64,000 nucleotides of DNA, taken from contig VZDJ01000301.1 in the NCBI GenBank assembly GCA_008694505.1, forward strand, positions 5,905,274 through 5,969,273. Reading direction: 5' to 3'. Below, in pieces: positions 51,849 to 64,000 of the stretch (positions within the stretch are counted from its first letter, which is position 1; every line of letters begins with the position of its first letter). The notes beneath the pieces are model-generated. The model was not told the origin of the DNA and searched no databases. It saw nothing but the letters and a program-made list of their open reading frames with translations. Source of the DNA: Cyanoderma ruficeps (lineage: Eukaryota > Chordata > Aves > Passeriformes > Timaliidae). Made by a program: the position numbers and the translations under genes.

Positions 51849-54800
51849 CTGAAAAAAACAAAAAACACCCCAAACCCAGTCAAATTATTTCCAGCAGATT
51901 TAATAGCCAGCACTCCTTTTTGGAATAGCATGTTTTCATTACACTGTATTTTCAGGGACATGTGAGTAAAACCCCCTAAGCACATATTTATGAAAAGGAA
52001 TATGACCCTTTCTATACTGCATTACAAAATGCTCAGAGAATACAATTTATGACCACACACGTTACTTCTGTGCTGTGTGTCTTCTCGGGACCCAGGATGC
52101 CGCAGGATTCTCTGAAGGACCTTTTTGCTTTGTTTTCAAATAAAATATCTCAAGACTCTAAACATGGGAATGAAGTTTACAGTTTGACTTAGTTCTCTGG
52201 TCTTAGCTATCAGATTTTGAGACAAACTAAAATAAAGCATCACAGACATTAATGATCAGAAGATCAAGCCTAGGGCTAAATGCAAGCTGACCTGCAAACC
52301 CACTGCCTTTTGAAGTGTTATGTGACAACTTGATGCACGCTGATGTACAACTTCCAGACTGGACAGAACGCTGCTTTTCCCTCAGGAACTCAGGGAAAGA
52401 AATTCCCCGAAGTGAACTCTCAGCCCACTCCAGACTAGATGTCAGCACCTGTCACAAAAACTCAGTGGCATGAATGCTTCTTTTTGAACAGTTCACAGAT
52501 AGGGCAGGGGCTGAGTGGCCTGCGAGCTTTTTTCTGCTTACAGAAGGCCAGTTCTCCAGCTGGAGGCTTAGACATGCTACAGGGGCTGTGTATAGAAATA
52601 CATCTTTCTGCTGAACTACACCTAGCTGTGATTAAACAGAGGATTTCAGTCTCCATGCTGCCAAGTCCATCACTGTTCATGGGAGCTATAAAAACACACT
52701 GACAAAAAACATGCGAGAAACTTTCATCCATCTTCTTCATACCTTGATATTGCAAAAAGGGAAAAAAATACCTGTAAGGCTGTGCTCTAAAACGGAATGA
52801 TGGCTGCAGGTGATGGTGACCGTGTTGATAAAAATGTGGACTGAATAGAATTGTATTGTACAATTCTTCCCAAGGTGTTGGGGGAGCAAGAATAATATCT
52901 ATCCTTCAAAAGCAATATGATAGTTTCTGTGCCAAAAGTAGCATTTTAATTTTACAATAGAAAGTAGCGGGAAAAGACAACAGGCCTCGGTAATATTAAA
53001 AACAATAGCAGAGCAATTGAAAAGGAAAACCATCTCCCAGGAAAGTGGATGAAAGCAGGGTAATATCAGAAATACAAGTTTCCTGGAGAAAGATTAATAG
53101 AACCTCACAACATTTCTAAGAAAGCAGAGAGGAAATGACCTGGCTACAGACTGGTTTGGGTACACAGACTGAGGGAACATGCTGTGTGTGAGAGTGCAGC
53201 CCACACCTGAGCACAGGTGTGCTGTGAAGATATGGACATTTACCTCTAGAGAAAACAGTATCACAGAAGGCACAAAGAGAAAAAAAACCCCTACCTTATA
53301 CAGAGAAAGAAAATATGGGGAGGAATAATGTTATGTCAGGCCATTATCAGGAAAAAAAAAACTATGAGTGAACTTAAAGATAAAAAAATACTATGTCTGG
53401 ACAGCTGTGTTAAAGTATTACACAGTAACTTCTTATGAAGAAACCTCTCAGTTCCTCAGGCCATCCATGCTCAAAGGCTATTACATTATCTATCAGTGAT
53501 TATACACAAAAAGTGTCTGGAAAGCACTAAAAAACATTGGTCTCAGAGATACCAGAGAGGTATTAAGGAAAGACAAAAAATAAAAACTGTTTGGGCAAAC
53601 TAAAACCTGTACAAGACTGTACCTAAACCAGGTCCACATAATCCAGCCATAAGCAACTGCAAAAAATCTGGTTCTAAATATCCAAATGCCACACAAAATC
53701 CTTCCATGTGCTGCATGGAACTCTTGTAAGATATACTGCCCAGAACATGAGTTCTCTGTGACAACCCTGTGAGCTGCTACAGATAAGCAACTGTGACCCT
53801 GAAATCACATCCTAATAAAAAGCAGGTATTCCACACAGACCCCACACCCACTGAACCCCAGGACAGCACTAGAGCACACCAAACACTTACAGTCTTCCTC
53901 CACGGCCCATTTCTGCTAAAACTTTCACTAAATGGTAATACAAATTCATATCCACAGGGACTTTAGGAAGGGACATCAACAGTTAGAGTTGTTGCTGATA
54001 CTTTACAATCTGTTCCCTCAATGCTTAAGAACACAAAAGCAAGGAAAAAAATACTTCTTTTGTGAAGCAGGAAAGGGGCATTTAAAGAGGACAACACCCT
54101 ACTAAGTAACTTCCCTTTTTATCATTACCTTCTGCAGAATCTGGCTTCATTTTTATAAATTCTTGCCTTATTTCTGTTTCTTCCAAGGAATTTTAGTTTG
54201 CTTTCGACTACAGCAGACCAAATCTGTTTTCTTTTTCCTGCTTAAATAAAGTGATACCATCCAAAACTTACGACTGACTGAAGCACTTTTAGAAATTTTA
54301 TAGTCTGTCTGACACTGCAGACATCTGCGTGTTAGCAAACAGGTAGCAGTGGTGTTTATTAAATCACGTACTTTGTGGGCTAATCTGGAAGAAATCAATC
54401 ATGTAAAGGAAAGCTCAGAGCATTGATCTGAACAGAGTAAGTAATAATGCTGCAGAAGCATATATCAAACCCACATAAAGCAGCAAGACAGGAAAGGCTA
54501 CTGATTTCTTATTTATAGTCTTATTTTTGGGTATACCATTCCCCTGAGCGCAACACTGAATATACATGGAAAATAAAGACAAGCTTCGGCCCCCTTTTCC
54601 CAGGTGAAAAATGCATCAGACTGAGTACTGAATTATTAAATGCAAGGATAATTTAGCAAAGAGTAAAGACAACAATTTTCTCATGAAGTGAAAAGCTAAA
54701 GCAGCATGATTGATTCTATTCCCCTACTGAAGTGGTTAAAACACTAATGACAACTTCTCAAATAGCATTTATACATAACACACACACAATGCACACAATA

Positions 54801-55055
54801 ATTCACGTAACACTTACACAATTATCGAGTCTAAGAAAATATCTTAGAATTCACACTCACCTAATTCACCCCAAAATGACCTTCTTATTTTAAAAAGAAA
54901 AAAGAATGACTAACACTTCCACTGCACTTTGCTGTGGAAAAGGTGTTTTTTGGTAAATGAAAATCTATTTGATGAACTTCCAATTACTTTAAAAATAAGT
55001 ACTAATATAAAACATAATGATAATTGTAGAGTTATATTGTATTTGTTCTCTCTGA

Positions 55056-55239
55056 AGGTGGTGAGGGCCTGGCACAGGGTGCCCAGAGAAGCTGTGGCTG
55101 CCCCATCCCTGGAGTGTCCAAGGCCAGGTTGGATTTGGCCTGGAGCACCCTGGGACAGTGAAAGGTGTCCCTGCCCATGGCAAAGCTCACAGATGAGTTT
55201 TGAGGTCCTTTCCAACTCAAACCATTCTGCGGTTCTATG
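55056..55239 (+). mobile_element. CR1 LINE 3' fragment, antisense in NAALADL2 intron
   Basis: Reads ggtggtgagggcctggcaca, gggtgcccagagaagctgtg, 'gctgccccatccctggagtgtccaaggccaggttgga', 'ggtgtccctgcccatggca' and 'tttccaactcaaaccattctgcggttctatg'. This version, with the 'gtgtccctgcccatggca' block, is common in passerines and other neoavian birds. It looks the least diverged CR1 copy in the window. Several overlapping open frames of 60-140 codons on both strands here are repeat-derived. Confidence 0.95.
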
Positions 55240-58200
55240 CACACTGCAAGACAAATCTGAATATTTAAAACAGGTTCATACCAAAGTAATGTTATTTCAA
55301 GGTCTTTTATCTCAGGGCATAAACATCTTTGTAGGAAAGAAATAACTGCTGTCCCTGCCTTTACTTCTCTGACACTGTGTAGATCTCAAAAGATAAAAAC
55401 CACAAACTTCAAAAAAAAATCTGGTGTTAAGGATAATTCAGTATCACATGACATTTCCAAATTATGTTTTAGGTTCTTTTCCAGAGTTTTACAGACTATT
55501 CCTTCAGGAACTATGTATTCTTACAATTCTACCTATCTGTGAGCCTAATTTGACTATAAAAGCCAATTTTCAGGACCATCAGGTGGATCCACAACACTTT
55601 CTAAAGATCTGTGACATAAAAAAACCCCATACCTGGATTAAGCACACACAATATGTTCTTTTATAGAAATTATAAATATACTTTACCATTTTAGCTGTTT
55701 TACGATGGAAATAAGGAAATGAAATAAAGTGGAGTTCGGGGGGATTCATCACAGGTTCGGTTGTGTTTCTTTGTATGTCACAGCTGTTTTCCCAGGGAGT
55801 TAAACTCAGTGTTCAAGACAACTTTCCTCCCCAAACATCCAAGCTACCTACTAGCAACATAAAGCATGTCTACTGGCATACAAATTTAATTTTTTTTTTA
55901 AAATAAATACTTTAAGGCCAGGCTGGATAAATGTGAAAGGCTCTTGCACAGATCCAGTTTTGCTTTGGGGACACGCTGTTACTGAGCCTGCCTTGCAGGG
56001 ACAACGCCTCAAGAGCTGTCTGGCTTTACTGACAAGGCAGGCACAGCCACCCCATCCTCCACTCTGCCCCAGCAGCAGAAACTTGCAAGCTGAATAAAAT
56101 TAAAACATATTTAGTGGATGAGAAGAGATGAAAATATTATACGCGAGAGAGATCAATCTGCTAGAATAAACATCAGCATGCAGTGTGCAGGCAGTTTCTT
56201 TAACACAGAAGTTTACACGCCAGTCTTGGAGGGTTTCTTGGGTGTTTTTTGTTCAGTGAAATTTGAAACTGTGCCAGCCTGTGCTGTGCAAACCCCAGTG
56301 GGTGGAAGTGCTGAGCCTTTAGGACATTTTTAGTTACGTTAGGAGTGTTAAAAATCTAAACAGACATCTCAGATCTCTTCACATGCCAAGTTACAAACAA
56401 CGTAACTTAAAAAATCAGGTAAACTGCCATGTTTATCCTTCTGTAAACACTGTCTTCAGCAGTGCCATACTCCAGCTTTACCTGCTGGGAAGAATTAGGC
56501 TCAGCTACTTGAAAACCTGAGTTTTGCAGCAGCAACTCCTTTGAATTTCAAGTCCTACGCCTCTGCAACATACTTTTTAGATTTTATTCTACACATGTTA
56601 AAAACACATCTGTGCAATTCCAGAGGAAAGCAGCACACACAGGGCAGGTAATCCACCAAAACCAGGACAAACCATGTGAGAGGAGAGAAAATGTAACATT
56701 ACCTGTGCAGATTCTCATCTCCAGACTCAACATCCCCCTGCTCCTAAAATTGCCTACTACAGACTCAAACAACCCTGGGCACTGAGCAGCTCTGAGCCTC
56801 AACTTCCTTTGATTGCAGCATTATTTCTTTTTCAAGTCATGTTTCCCCTCACACCTGGCACCTCTCCCTTCATACATTACCCTCGGGGTTCATAGATGAA
56901 GGAAGAACATGGCAAAATTCTGTGCTGTTTAGGGGGATCAATAACACTGTGTTGAAAATAACACTTTTTTTCCTCTTTTCCCTTCCCTAAGGTGAGTGGA
57001 AAGGTTTAACTTTCGTGACTGGCTGTTGCACTGTCTAATCACAGGTTTGAAGAGTTCTTTTGCATCGAGGGTCTCTCTTCCCACACATTTTGATGAGCAG
57101 AGTGACCTGCTGAGAACTTCTGACATTAAACCAATTATAAACAACAGCTTCAGCCTCCACACCCAAGTAAGTAAGGAATGAATATCTGCATATATTAACA
57201 TCCCCCCTCCGAACCACAGTTTTAGTAATCTCAAATGTTAAAATAATCAGCCTTCCTCATCTTCTCCCCACATCAAAATTGAAGAAATGTTTTTATTAAT
57301 ACAGGCAAATTTCATGAAGATGCTTTCTTCTGGTTCCCTCTATCCACTCAACTTCCTTAATGTTATCAGACTTCTTTAATTAAACATGAGAAGTTGAGTC
57401 TGTTTAAATGAAATCTGCGATTCCCTGGCAATAACAATTTCAGCACCTAGTGTTACCAGATGAATGGCAGCAGTCGTGAGACTCATGATAAATTAATGAG
57501 CATTTTTAATAGTGGGATCTCAATTTACTGTGGAAAAATTTCCTGCAGAATCAGTCTACGCAGCAGGTTTTTTATATTCATCACCTTCCAAAAAAGTTAA
57601 CTGATTCACACAAGAAAAATCAGAGGCAGGAACATGAGAAAACAACCAGTTCTTTGACCCTCTATCTTCCTGAAAACCACATTCCCATGATTAGGCAAAG
57701 AAATAGAAATCTGGCCACAAACATGTTTGTTCAAACTTCCAAAATTCAAATTGCTTAAATATTCAGTAATACCATGTGTTTGGGGTGGGGTTTTTTTGAT
57801 TGTTGGTTCCCTCTCCTGTCCCCCTTACTGAAATCTACCTTGGCACCAGGGCATGTATTCACACCACAGATCAAATGATATTTTGGGGTATCAGACACTG
57901 AATGGAACACGCTGTATTTTAGGACAGTAGAGGGCTCTCTGAGAAAGGACTGTGGAGAGTCTGTGCTGCAGTAGGTGAACCAGAGCACAGTAATTCCTAA
58001 GAAATACCCATTTCTGAACAAGGAAAGTGTGAGGCCTCGCAAATATTAAATACTTTATTTCAACACCCCTCACCCCCCAAATAATTTAATATTGTTTCAT
58101 TTACTCTTAGCACAGAAAATATTGATTGGGAAATAAAAGTGATCGTGAATAAAACATGGTCTTTCCCTCTCTTCAGGTATCCTGTGCACAGCAAGCAGCA

Positions 58201-58677
58201 CTTGACTGTTTCTATTAGGGCGGAACACAGCACTAGGCATCCCCAAAATTATATATTAAGATAATCCAAAATTACGGCATCTTGGGCTGACTCTGGAATA
58301 CAGATCTCTATTTACATGATCATACACTATGTTTTTTACATGATTCATGATGAGGTGCTGAGGCACTGATAAATTAAGGTCAGAAGTATCATCTTGAGTG
58401 ATTAATTTGCTTAAAATCTAATTTGTTGGCCAACTTAGTAATATACAGCACTTAGAGCAGTGAAAGTACATTTTGTATGGATTTCATTCACAGCTGGGAG
58501 CGATCATCCATCCCACTGCTTTCAGTTTCTTGCACAAAAAAGAAACTCCTACTTACCTCTGCTCTGCTTTTTGTGTGCACGTAGAAATTACTGCTTTTCA
58601 GATTATAAGTATATGGAGATATATATTTTTTTGTGTATCTAAATGCATTTATGTGAATTTTCTAATGTCATGGTGTG

Positions 58678-58757
58678 TTTGGTGGGGTTGTCCCAGGAGT
58701 TGGACTTCGACAATCCTTGTAGATCCCTTCCAACTCAGGATTTTATAAGATTCTATT
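58678..58757 (+). mobile_element. Short CR1 LINE 3' end, antisense in NAALADL2 intron
   Basis: Contains ggggttgtcccaggagttgg, acttcgacaatccttgtaga and tcccttccaactcaggattt, then a worn tataagattctatt tail. Same subfamily layout as the 9.3-kb fragment. Confidence 0.88.
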
Positions 58758-61700
58758 AAAAATATATTTTAAATTACACTAATTTATAGCGAGGAATGAT
58801 TCCCCGTGCTCTGGATTATAACTCCTTGGTATCATCCAGAGTTTCCTTCCACTCCTACCTTCCATCCACACCATGCTGCTCCTCACACAGTCGGAGCCTG
58901 GCCCGTTTTTGGCAGTTCTCCTGCTCTTGTTACCGCAGGGGCAGAGAAGAGGGATGATTAACTCACTCCCAAGACAATGGCTTTATTGAGTTGGGCTTGG
59001 CACTGTGCACAGGAACCTGTTTGGAACTGAGGCAGAGGCACTTTCTGTCTGCACAGGGTTTCTGCTCACACAGCAAGCCACGAAGTCAGCTGTGGAGCAC
59101 ATCGGTGTAAGCAGCAATAATCTCGAGATGATTTTCTAACCATCTATTTCATATTTATGCATGTCAAATTCTCCTGGTATCTGCATGCAAGGACAGTGTT
59201 GAATTGACTTCTAGAAGGGTCACTAGATTAAAACCTTAGGAAAAGGAGTTAGACTGTTCCCCAGTGTGCATGGTTATGAGCATGCAAAGGGATGTAGCAG
59301 AATGGTCTTTGCAATTCTTGAGCTCTGGCTGAGGAGGTCACACCACGACAATACAGACCTGTACATTTGTACCAACCCTCATTCTGGATTTCTTATAGAC
59401 AATTTAAAAATTTTTCTCTAGTATTAATTCTTCTTTAGTTCCAGTGCTAAAGCCAGGTTGCTCTGGTTACCAGCTGCAGACTCTGAGGGTGACAAATACT
59501 GAAAAGTTTGCTTTGAAGCAGAATGATCTGCACACAGCATTCCCATAAACCCAGATACCATCACTGCACAGGAAATGACCTCTTAGATTCTTTCATCCTC
59601 TGCCCCTCTTCAGGTGTGGAAGAGGAGAGGGAAGCAATGCTGGATCCTTTTTAGAGGAGCAATGTGAGCTGCCTGGAGCTGGCTACAGGCAGTCCTGAGG
59701 AAACAGATTTAGCTATTGTTCTGCTACAAAGAGAAATATATAATGGAATATGAAGCAAAATTTATCTCCACAGATCATAGTGGAAGATCTCCAAAGACAA
59801 TGATCATGTAGAGAAACTGCATCTTGGACAGATGCTAACTACCTTAAACCAAAACTACATACCTTGCTTTTCTTTATTTGCATGTGTAATAAAGACATCT
59901 GCAGGGTAAAACATGCAGCTAGCCATCAGTGCACATGCTTAAGTACAAAAACTGCATTTTTTTCCTGTTATAAAGGAAAGTTTGAAGTAAAGAAAGTAAA
60001 ATCCTCTCAGAATAACAGACAAGAGACGTCAGTGCTGATTCTTGTGGACTGGTATGAAAACACAAACCAGGCTGTGATTAAGAGCCTGGACATCACAATC
60101 TCCCATGCTACCAGACAGCCTTCCCCGTGTTTGCTCCTAGTTAATGAGTACCATTCCCTTTCCCTGCCTTATTTGTGTGCTTAGGACACCAATCAGGATG
60201 TTGGCACAACCAGCCCTCCTTACTCACAGGATAATCGAAGCACAAGATGATGGGACTCAACAAGATAATTGATAATTTTGTTAACAGTTGCCAGACAGTT
60301 GGCTGGGCCCTGCTGGTCTCGGAGCCTTCCAAGGCAGACAGTAATGACTTACAGATAAAAAAAGCAGCAGTGCAAGTCTGCATTTAATCACCCAGGTTCA
60401 CAAGCACTCCACAGAAACAGATCAGCCCAGAAAACTGTATGCTGCCTTACAGCCCTAATTAATCAGAATATCTCCTCACTCGTTCCAAGACACATGCATG
60501 AACCAAGAGTCTTCCTGAACTGGAAGCAACCCCACTATCACATACTCAAGGACATCCAAGTACTTCCCAAGTTTCCATTTGATCTGTGAAGCCACTTCTG
60601 CTGCTGCATCCACAGGACTCGGTCTGAAACTTGTGGCATTGTTAAAAACTAGATAATAGTCATCAGAGGAGTGTAATATTAAAGAAATCTGAAATAGGGA
60701 GCTTCAACCACAGCCTTCAGTTTAGACCTCGATATCATCTTTTTAATCACTCTCCTTTTACAGAAATGGATTTGATTTAATTGAACTCCAAATAAAAAGT
60801 CTCTAATCATACTTCATCAGCATGCAATTATTATTCAAGGAAAACCATATGTACTATTAAGCACTCTTAATTAAAATAATGCATATAATCTGCTTCAGCA
60901 CCGAACAGTCATTCTCCTTGATGTTCATTATTATTTTTCTTCCATTATTATGACGATTTTTTTTTCCCGACTTTTCCTCATCTATCTCAATTTCATTTAT
61001 ACACTTTTTCAACATTAATGATCACAATATCAGGACACTGAGATGCATAAATATGCCATCATTCTTAACTTCTGCATTGCATGACCTTCAAAATGAGTCA
61101 GACCTGACTATGGAGACTGTGAGATGTGGATGAGGAAATGCTGTTAGAGGAACCTCAAACTACACTTTGTTTAGCCCAAATTTTGTTTGCAATTATGTCT
61201 TCAAAGTGACCATACTGAAAGAAGAAGATATGCTAGGGAGCAGCCAGTCCTTAGACAGAATTTAGGTGGAACCGGAGACAATGAAAGAAAGAAACTGAAT
61301 TTAGGAGTTGAAACACCTGAGGAAAATCATCCACGATGGGTTAAGGAAATAGGTCCTTGAGGAACTTGTCAAACCTGGACAGTCAATTCAGCAAACTCAA
61401 GAGAATAAACATTATGGAAAGAATAATGACATTACATATCAAAGTATCCCTATCCTCTCAAAACTCAGAAAAGCTGGGATGTTTAATAGTTACACAGAGA
61501 AAATATTGCTCTTTTCTCTCCTGCCACCTCTTGATGCAAAGGTACCACAAACTTTTCCTCTTAGGTCACTCCAATCAGTCAGGACTGGAGCACTGACAGT
61601 TCATTAAACACGACAGACTGGCCCTGAGGGAGAGACACCAGTGAACCACAGTGCTGAGGATCCCAGGGAAGCACTGCAGCACAGAGCTCATGGAAAGATC

Positions 61701-64000
61701 CATCAACACTAAAAGGCACATTCTACCTCAGGGGAGAATTCACTGGGGCTACCCCCAGACACCAGCATTTGCTGCAACTTTCACAAAGAGGCTCAACTTC
61801 CTCCTCAGGCAATTACTTCAGTTAGGGTTAGAGTCTGCTCTTGGATTTACCTGCATAGGATTTACTAAGCCAGAAAAGTATTTAAGCTTCTAACTAGTAT
61901 CAGAATTCAAAGGTGGAATTTCTGTGAATTTTTTCCCACTGTTTTTCGTATCAGAACATTCAATCTTCAACGTAACTAAAATAAGAAGCAATCAGTTGAC
62001 TTACGGTAATAATTTGAAATTTAAATTTCAAAAGGAGATCTGTAATTAAACAGTATAACTCCACAAATAAAGGTGGGATATCTTGCTTGTTTTATTTTAA
62101 AAAGAAAACATTAATTAAAGATGAATGTGTTTGGGCCCAAGTAACCTCCCCCCAGGCCTGGGGGAAATGCCAAGTCTGACAAACTCTTTGAGTCTTAGGA
62201 AATCCCAGGTCAGTTTGATGAACTTACTGAAGTATTTTATAATAAGCTGGCATGTTCCTGAGACTGCCTTTTTACCTGAAAAAGAAACTCTCCTCATCTA
62301 ACTTGTCCCTGAAAAACATTGATTAAAGACATAATAAATGATCTTTCCCATCACAGAATATTTATATAAAACAGAAAAAGAAAATTCAGATCATAGAATG
62401 GCCCTTGAAAGTCATAAGGAACCCTAGCTGTAAAGCTCCAAGTATCTGAAGGTAAAATTGAGATTTATTAGCACATCTGGGTCTATAATCATACAGCTGT
62501 TACTAAAAATCATTAAAACATGATGGCCATTTCATTCCACTGTATCTATAGGTGGGTTCTGTATTAAAGGGGCAAAGACAGCATGATCTGATGGAAACAG
62601 CAAATATTACACAGAGAAGCACATTTTAAAAGAATGTGATCTTACAATACTGCAGGAAATGTTACTACTTGTTATTCCAAATATAAGGACAACAAGGGTG
62701 AAGATCTGATCACTTTAGTGGAAGGTAAGATGAAAAGGAAGTAGTTGAGGGGTCTGGAGAGTGAAAGGGATGGAGTCTGAAAAAAGTGAACTAAAAAAAA
62801 AACAAGAAAAAAACCAGTTGGAATTTGCTGCATAACATCAACAGGAGCCTGGGCAATGTCTGAAAGAGGAGAAGGCAAAATTAAAAGGACTGAGGAACAT
62901 CATTTTGACGTGACACTATAGATGGATTACAGGAGGAAAAAAGACTTGCAAGGCAAATATGTCAAGACAAGAGACAATTGCAATGCAGAGAAGTGGTTTG
63001 ATCATGAGGCCAGGGAGAAAAGGATGGAATTAAAAAAATTCTATGGAGTGAAAATGTATCAGAATCCTAAAATGTCCTTTAGCATACTGTCATGAGTGTG
63101 CACTCAGCATAATTCCCCCATATTATGTAAAATTCCAAATAAATTGTCCCCCAAAGAGAAAAAGTGCTGTGGAATATGGCACTGACCCAGAGTGAACAAA
63201 TAAATTAGTGGGGACATCCAAAGTGAAATAGGCATGCACAGATCAGAGAAAAACTCATCTCAAAACTCTTCCATATGTTAAAACTGAAGACAGACGCAAT
63301 TACAGATGATATCAATTTTCATACTTAAAAATAAATTAAGACTTTCTAGACTCTGAGAACTCCCCCTCCCCCAGCCAGTAGAAAGGCAACGTGTATAGGA
63401 TTTTGATGTACTCTGAAACATATTCTTCAAAAGAATTTTGATATCAGAGTGAAATTTTTAGAAGATATTGCACTATGTGTACATCATACATCAAAAACAC
63501 AAAACACATTTTTAAGTTTTTCACGTGTATCTCCAGAAAAATTCAAAAGCCTTCCAGGAACTGTTCTGATCTTTTGGGTACAGGATAATGCTGCCAGATT
63601 CTGAACCCTAACGAACAACATAATAACCCAAGCTTCATCCAATGAGAATTATATGGGACATTTTTGGAATGAAGAATTGATCAGAATGCATATTTGACAG
63701 TGGGATAAAAGAAAAAAAAAACAGTTTTCACTTGTAGACAAATTTTAGAAAATGAGATTTTAGAATTCACTCATTAGGCAAAGTGAGTGGGTAATAAGTA
63801 TCAAACTCCAAGTTTCCTAACACCATTTAAACTCCATTTCACTTTATCAATAGTGACCTCTCAAGATATTTGAAACAGGAAAACTGGAAATGGCTCTAAA
63901 TCTTGCAGTTTTTAGGCGCTGAGGTCAGTCAGGGTTGTCCCAAGGGAGTCTGGAGGCATCGCTGTGTCTGTCCGTCCCCAGATGTTTGAATTTTCCATTC

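Larger units (their letters stand above)
51849..64000 (-). other. NAALADL2: NAALADL2 intron, continuing beyond the window
   Basis: The sequence upstream (gene sense) of the 51848 exon. I looked on the minus strand for the segment expected just before it (a region resembling MDPSFNLHETITK in other vertebrates, from recall) and did not find it, so the preceding exon probably lies beyond 64 kb. The stretch carries CR1 fragments at 55.1 and 58.7 kb and a 20-bp perfect palindrome at 62.0 kb. A purine-rich zone lies at 62.7-63.0 kb. Confidence 0.75.

Noticed and set aside
52462..52863. 133-codon minus-strand frame with several Cys and His residues, considered as zinc-finger-like
   Set aside because: Cys/His spacing fits no finger pattern, and no splice or family support was found.
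54929..55345. 138-codon plus-strand frame and overlapping minus-strand frames
   Set aside because: They lie across the 55-kb CR1 fragment; the frames are repeat relics or shadows.
60141..60383. Minus-strand frame with a good donor-like site (cct|gtgagtaag) at about 60224, considered as the missing upstream NAALADL2 exon
   Set aside because: The peptide (SETSRAQPTVWQLLTKL and on) does not match the segment expected before LTGQV, and the only acceptor nearby is weak (tctgtaag).
62389..62435. Possible reverse-oriented CR1 end (atcatagaatggcccttgaa)
   Set aside because: Only short words match; the order and spacing expected of a CR1 3' end are not kept, so chance is likely.
63911..64000. Text resembling a CR1 end (gggttgtcccaagggagtct) at the window edge
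   Set aside because: The diagnostic 'cccttccaactc' block and octamer tail are absent and the window ends.

Overview
This is vertebrate nuclear DNA, almost certainly from a bird. It is AT-rich and mostly non-coding. It carries seven recognisable fragments of avian CR1 LINE 3' ends, plus one degraded solo LTR that matches a widespread avian ERVL-type family. The CR1 3' tails (variants of an ATTCTATG octamer after a 'TCCCTTCCAACTC' block) point to a neoavian bird, possibly a passerine; the species cannot be fixed from this window.

The only protein-coding gene I can support is the 3' end of NAALADL2 (N-acetylated alpha-linked acidic dipeptidase-like 2) on the minus strand. Three consecutive coding exons are visible at 51848-51755, 44228-44030 and 29509-29311. 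They have canonical GT-AG junctions and compatible phases (0/1, 1/2, 2/stop), and together encode the last 163 residues, the transferrin-receptor-like dimerisation domain. A probable 3' UTR follows, down to about 28.69 kb, with two AATAAA signals. No earlier exon was recognised between 51.85 and 64 kb, which is read as intron.

Layout. 1-28.69 kb: intergenic DNA downstream of NAALADL2, with four CR1 fragments, microsatellites, a polypurine tract, a GC-richer patch at 19.1-20.1 kb and an unrecognised, possibly repeat-derived block at 4.9-5.9 kb. 28.69-51.85 kb: the 3' UTR, three exons and two introns (14.5 kb and 7.5 kb); the introns hold one CR1 fragment and the solo LTR. 51.85-64 kb: a further intron with two CR1 fragments.

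Three single-N positions (788, 26260, 37539) mark assembly joins. The one at 26260 is flanked by a near-identical 32-bp duplication that looks like an unmerged contig overlap. No operons, CRISPR arrays, tRNAs, rRNAs or mobile genetic systems were found, and nothing in the window looks like an undescribed multi-gene system. Most long open frames here are chance frames in repeats or in strand-biased composition.
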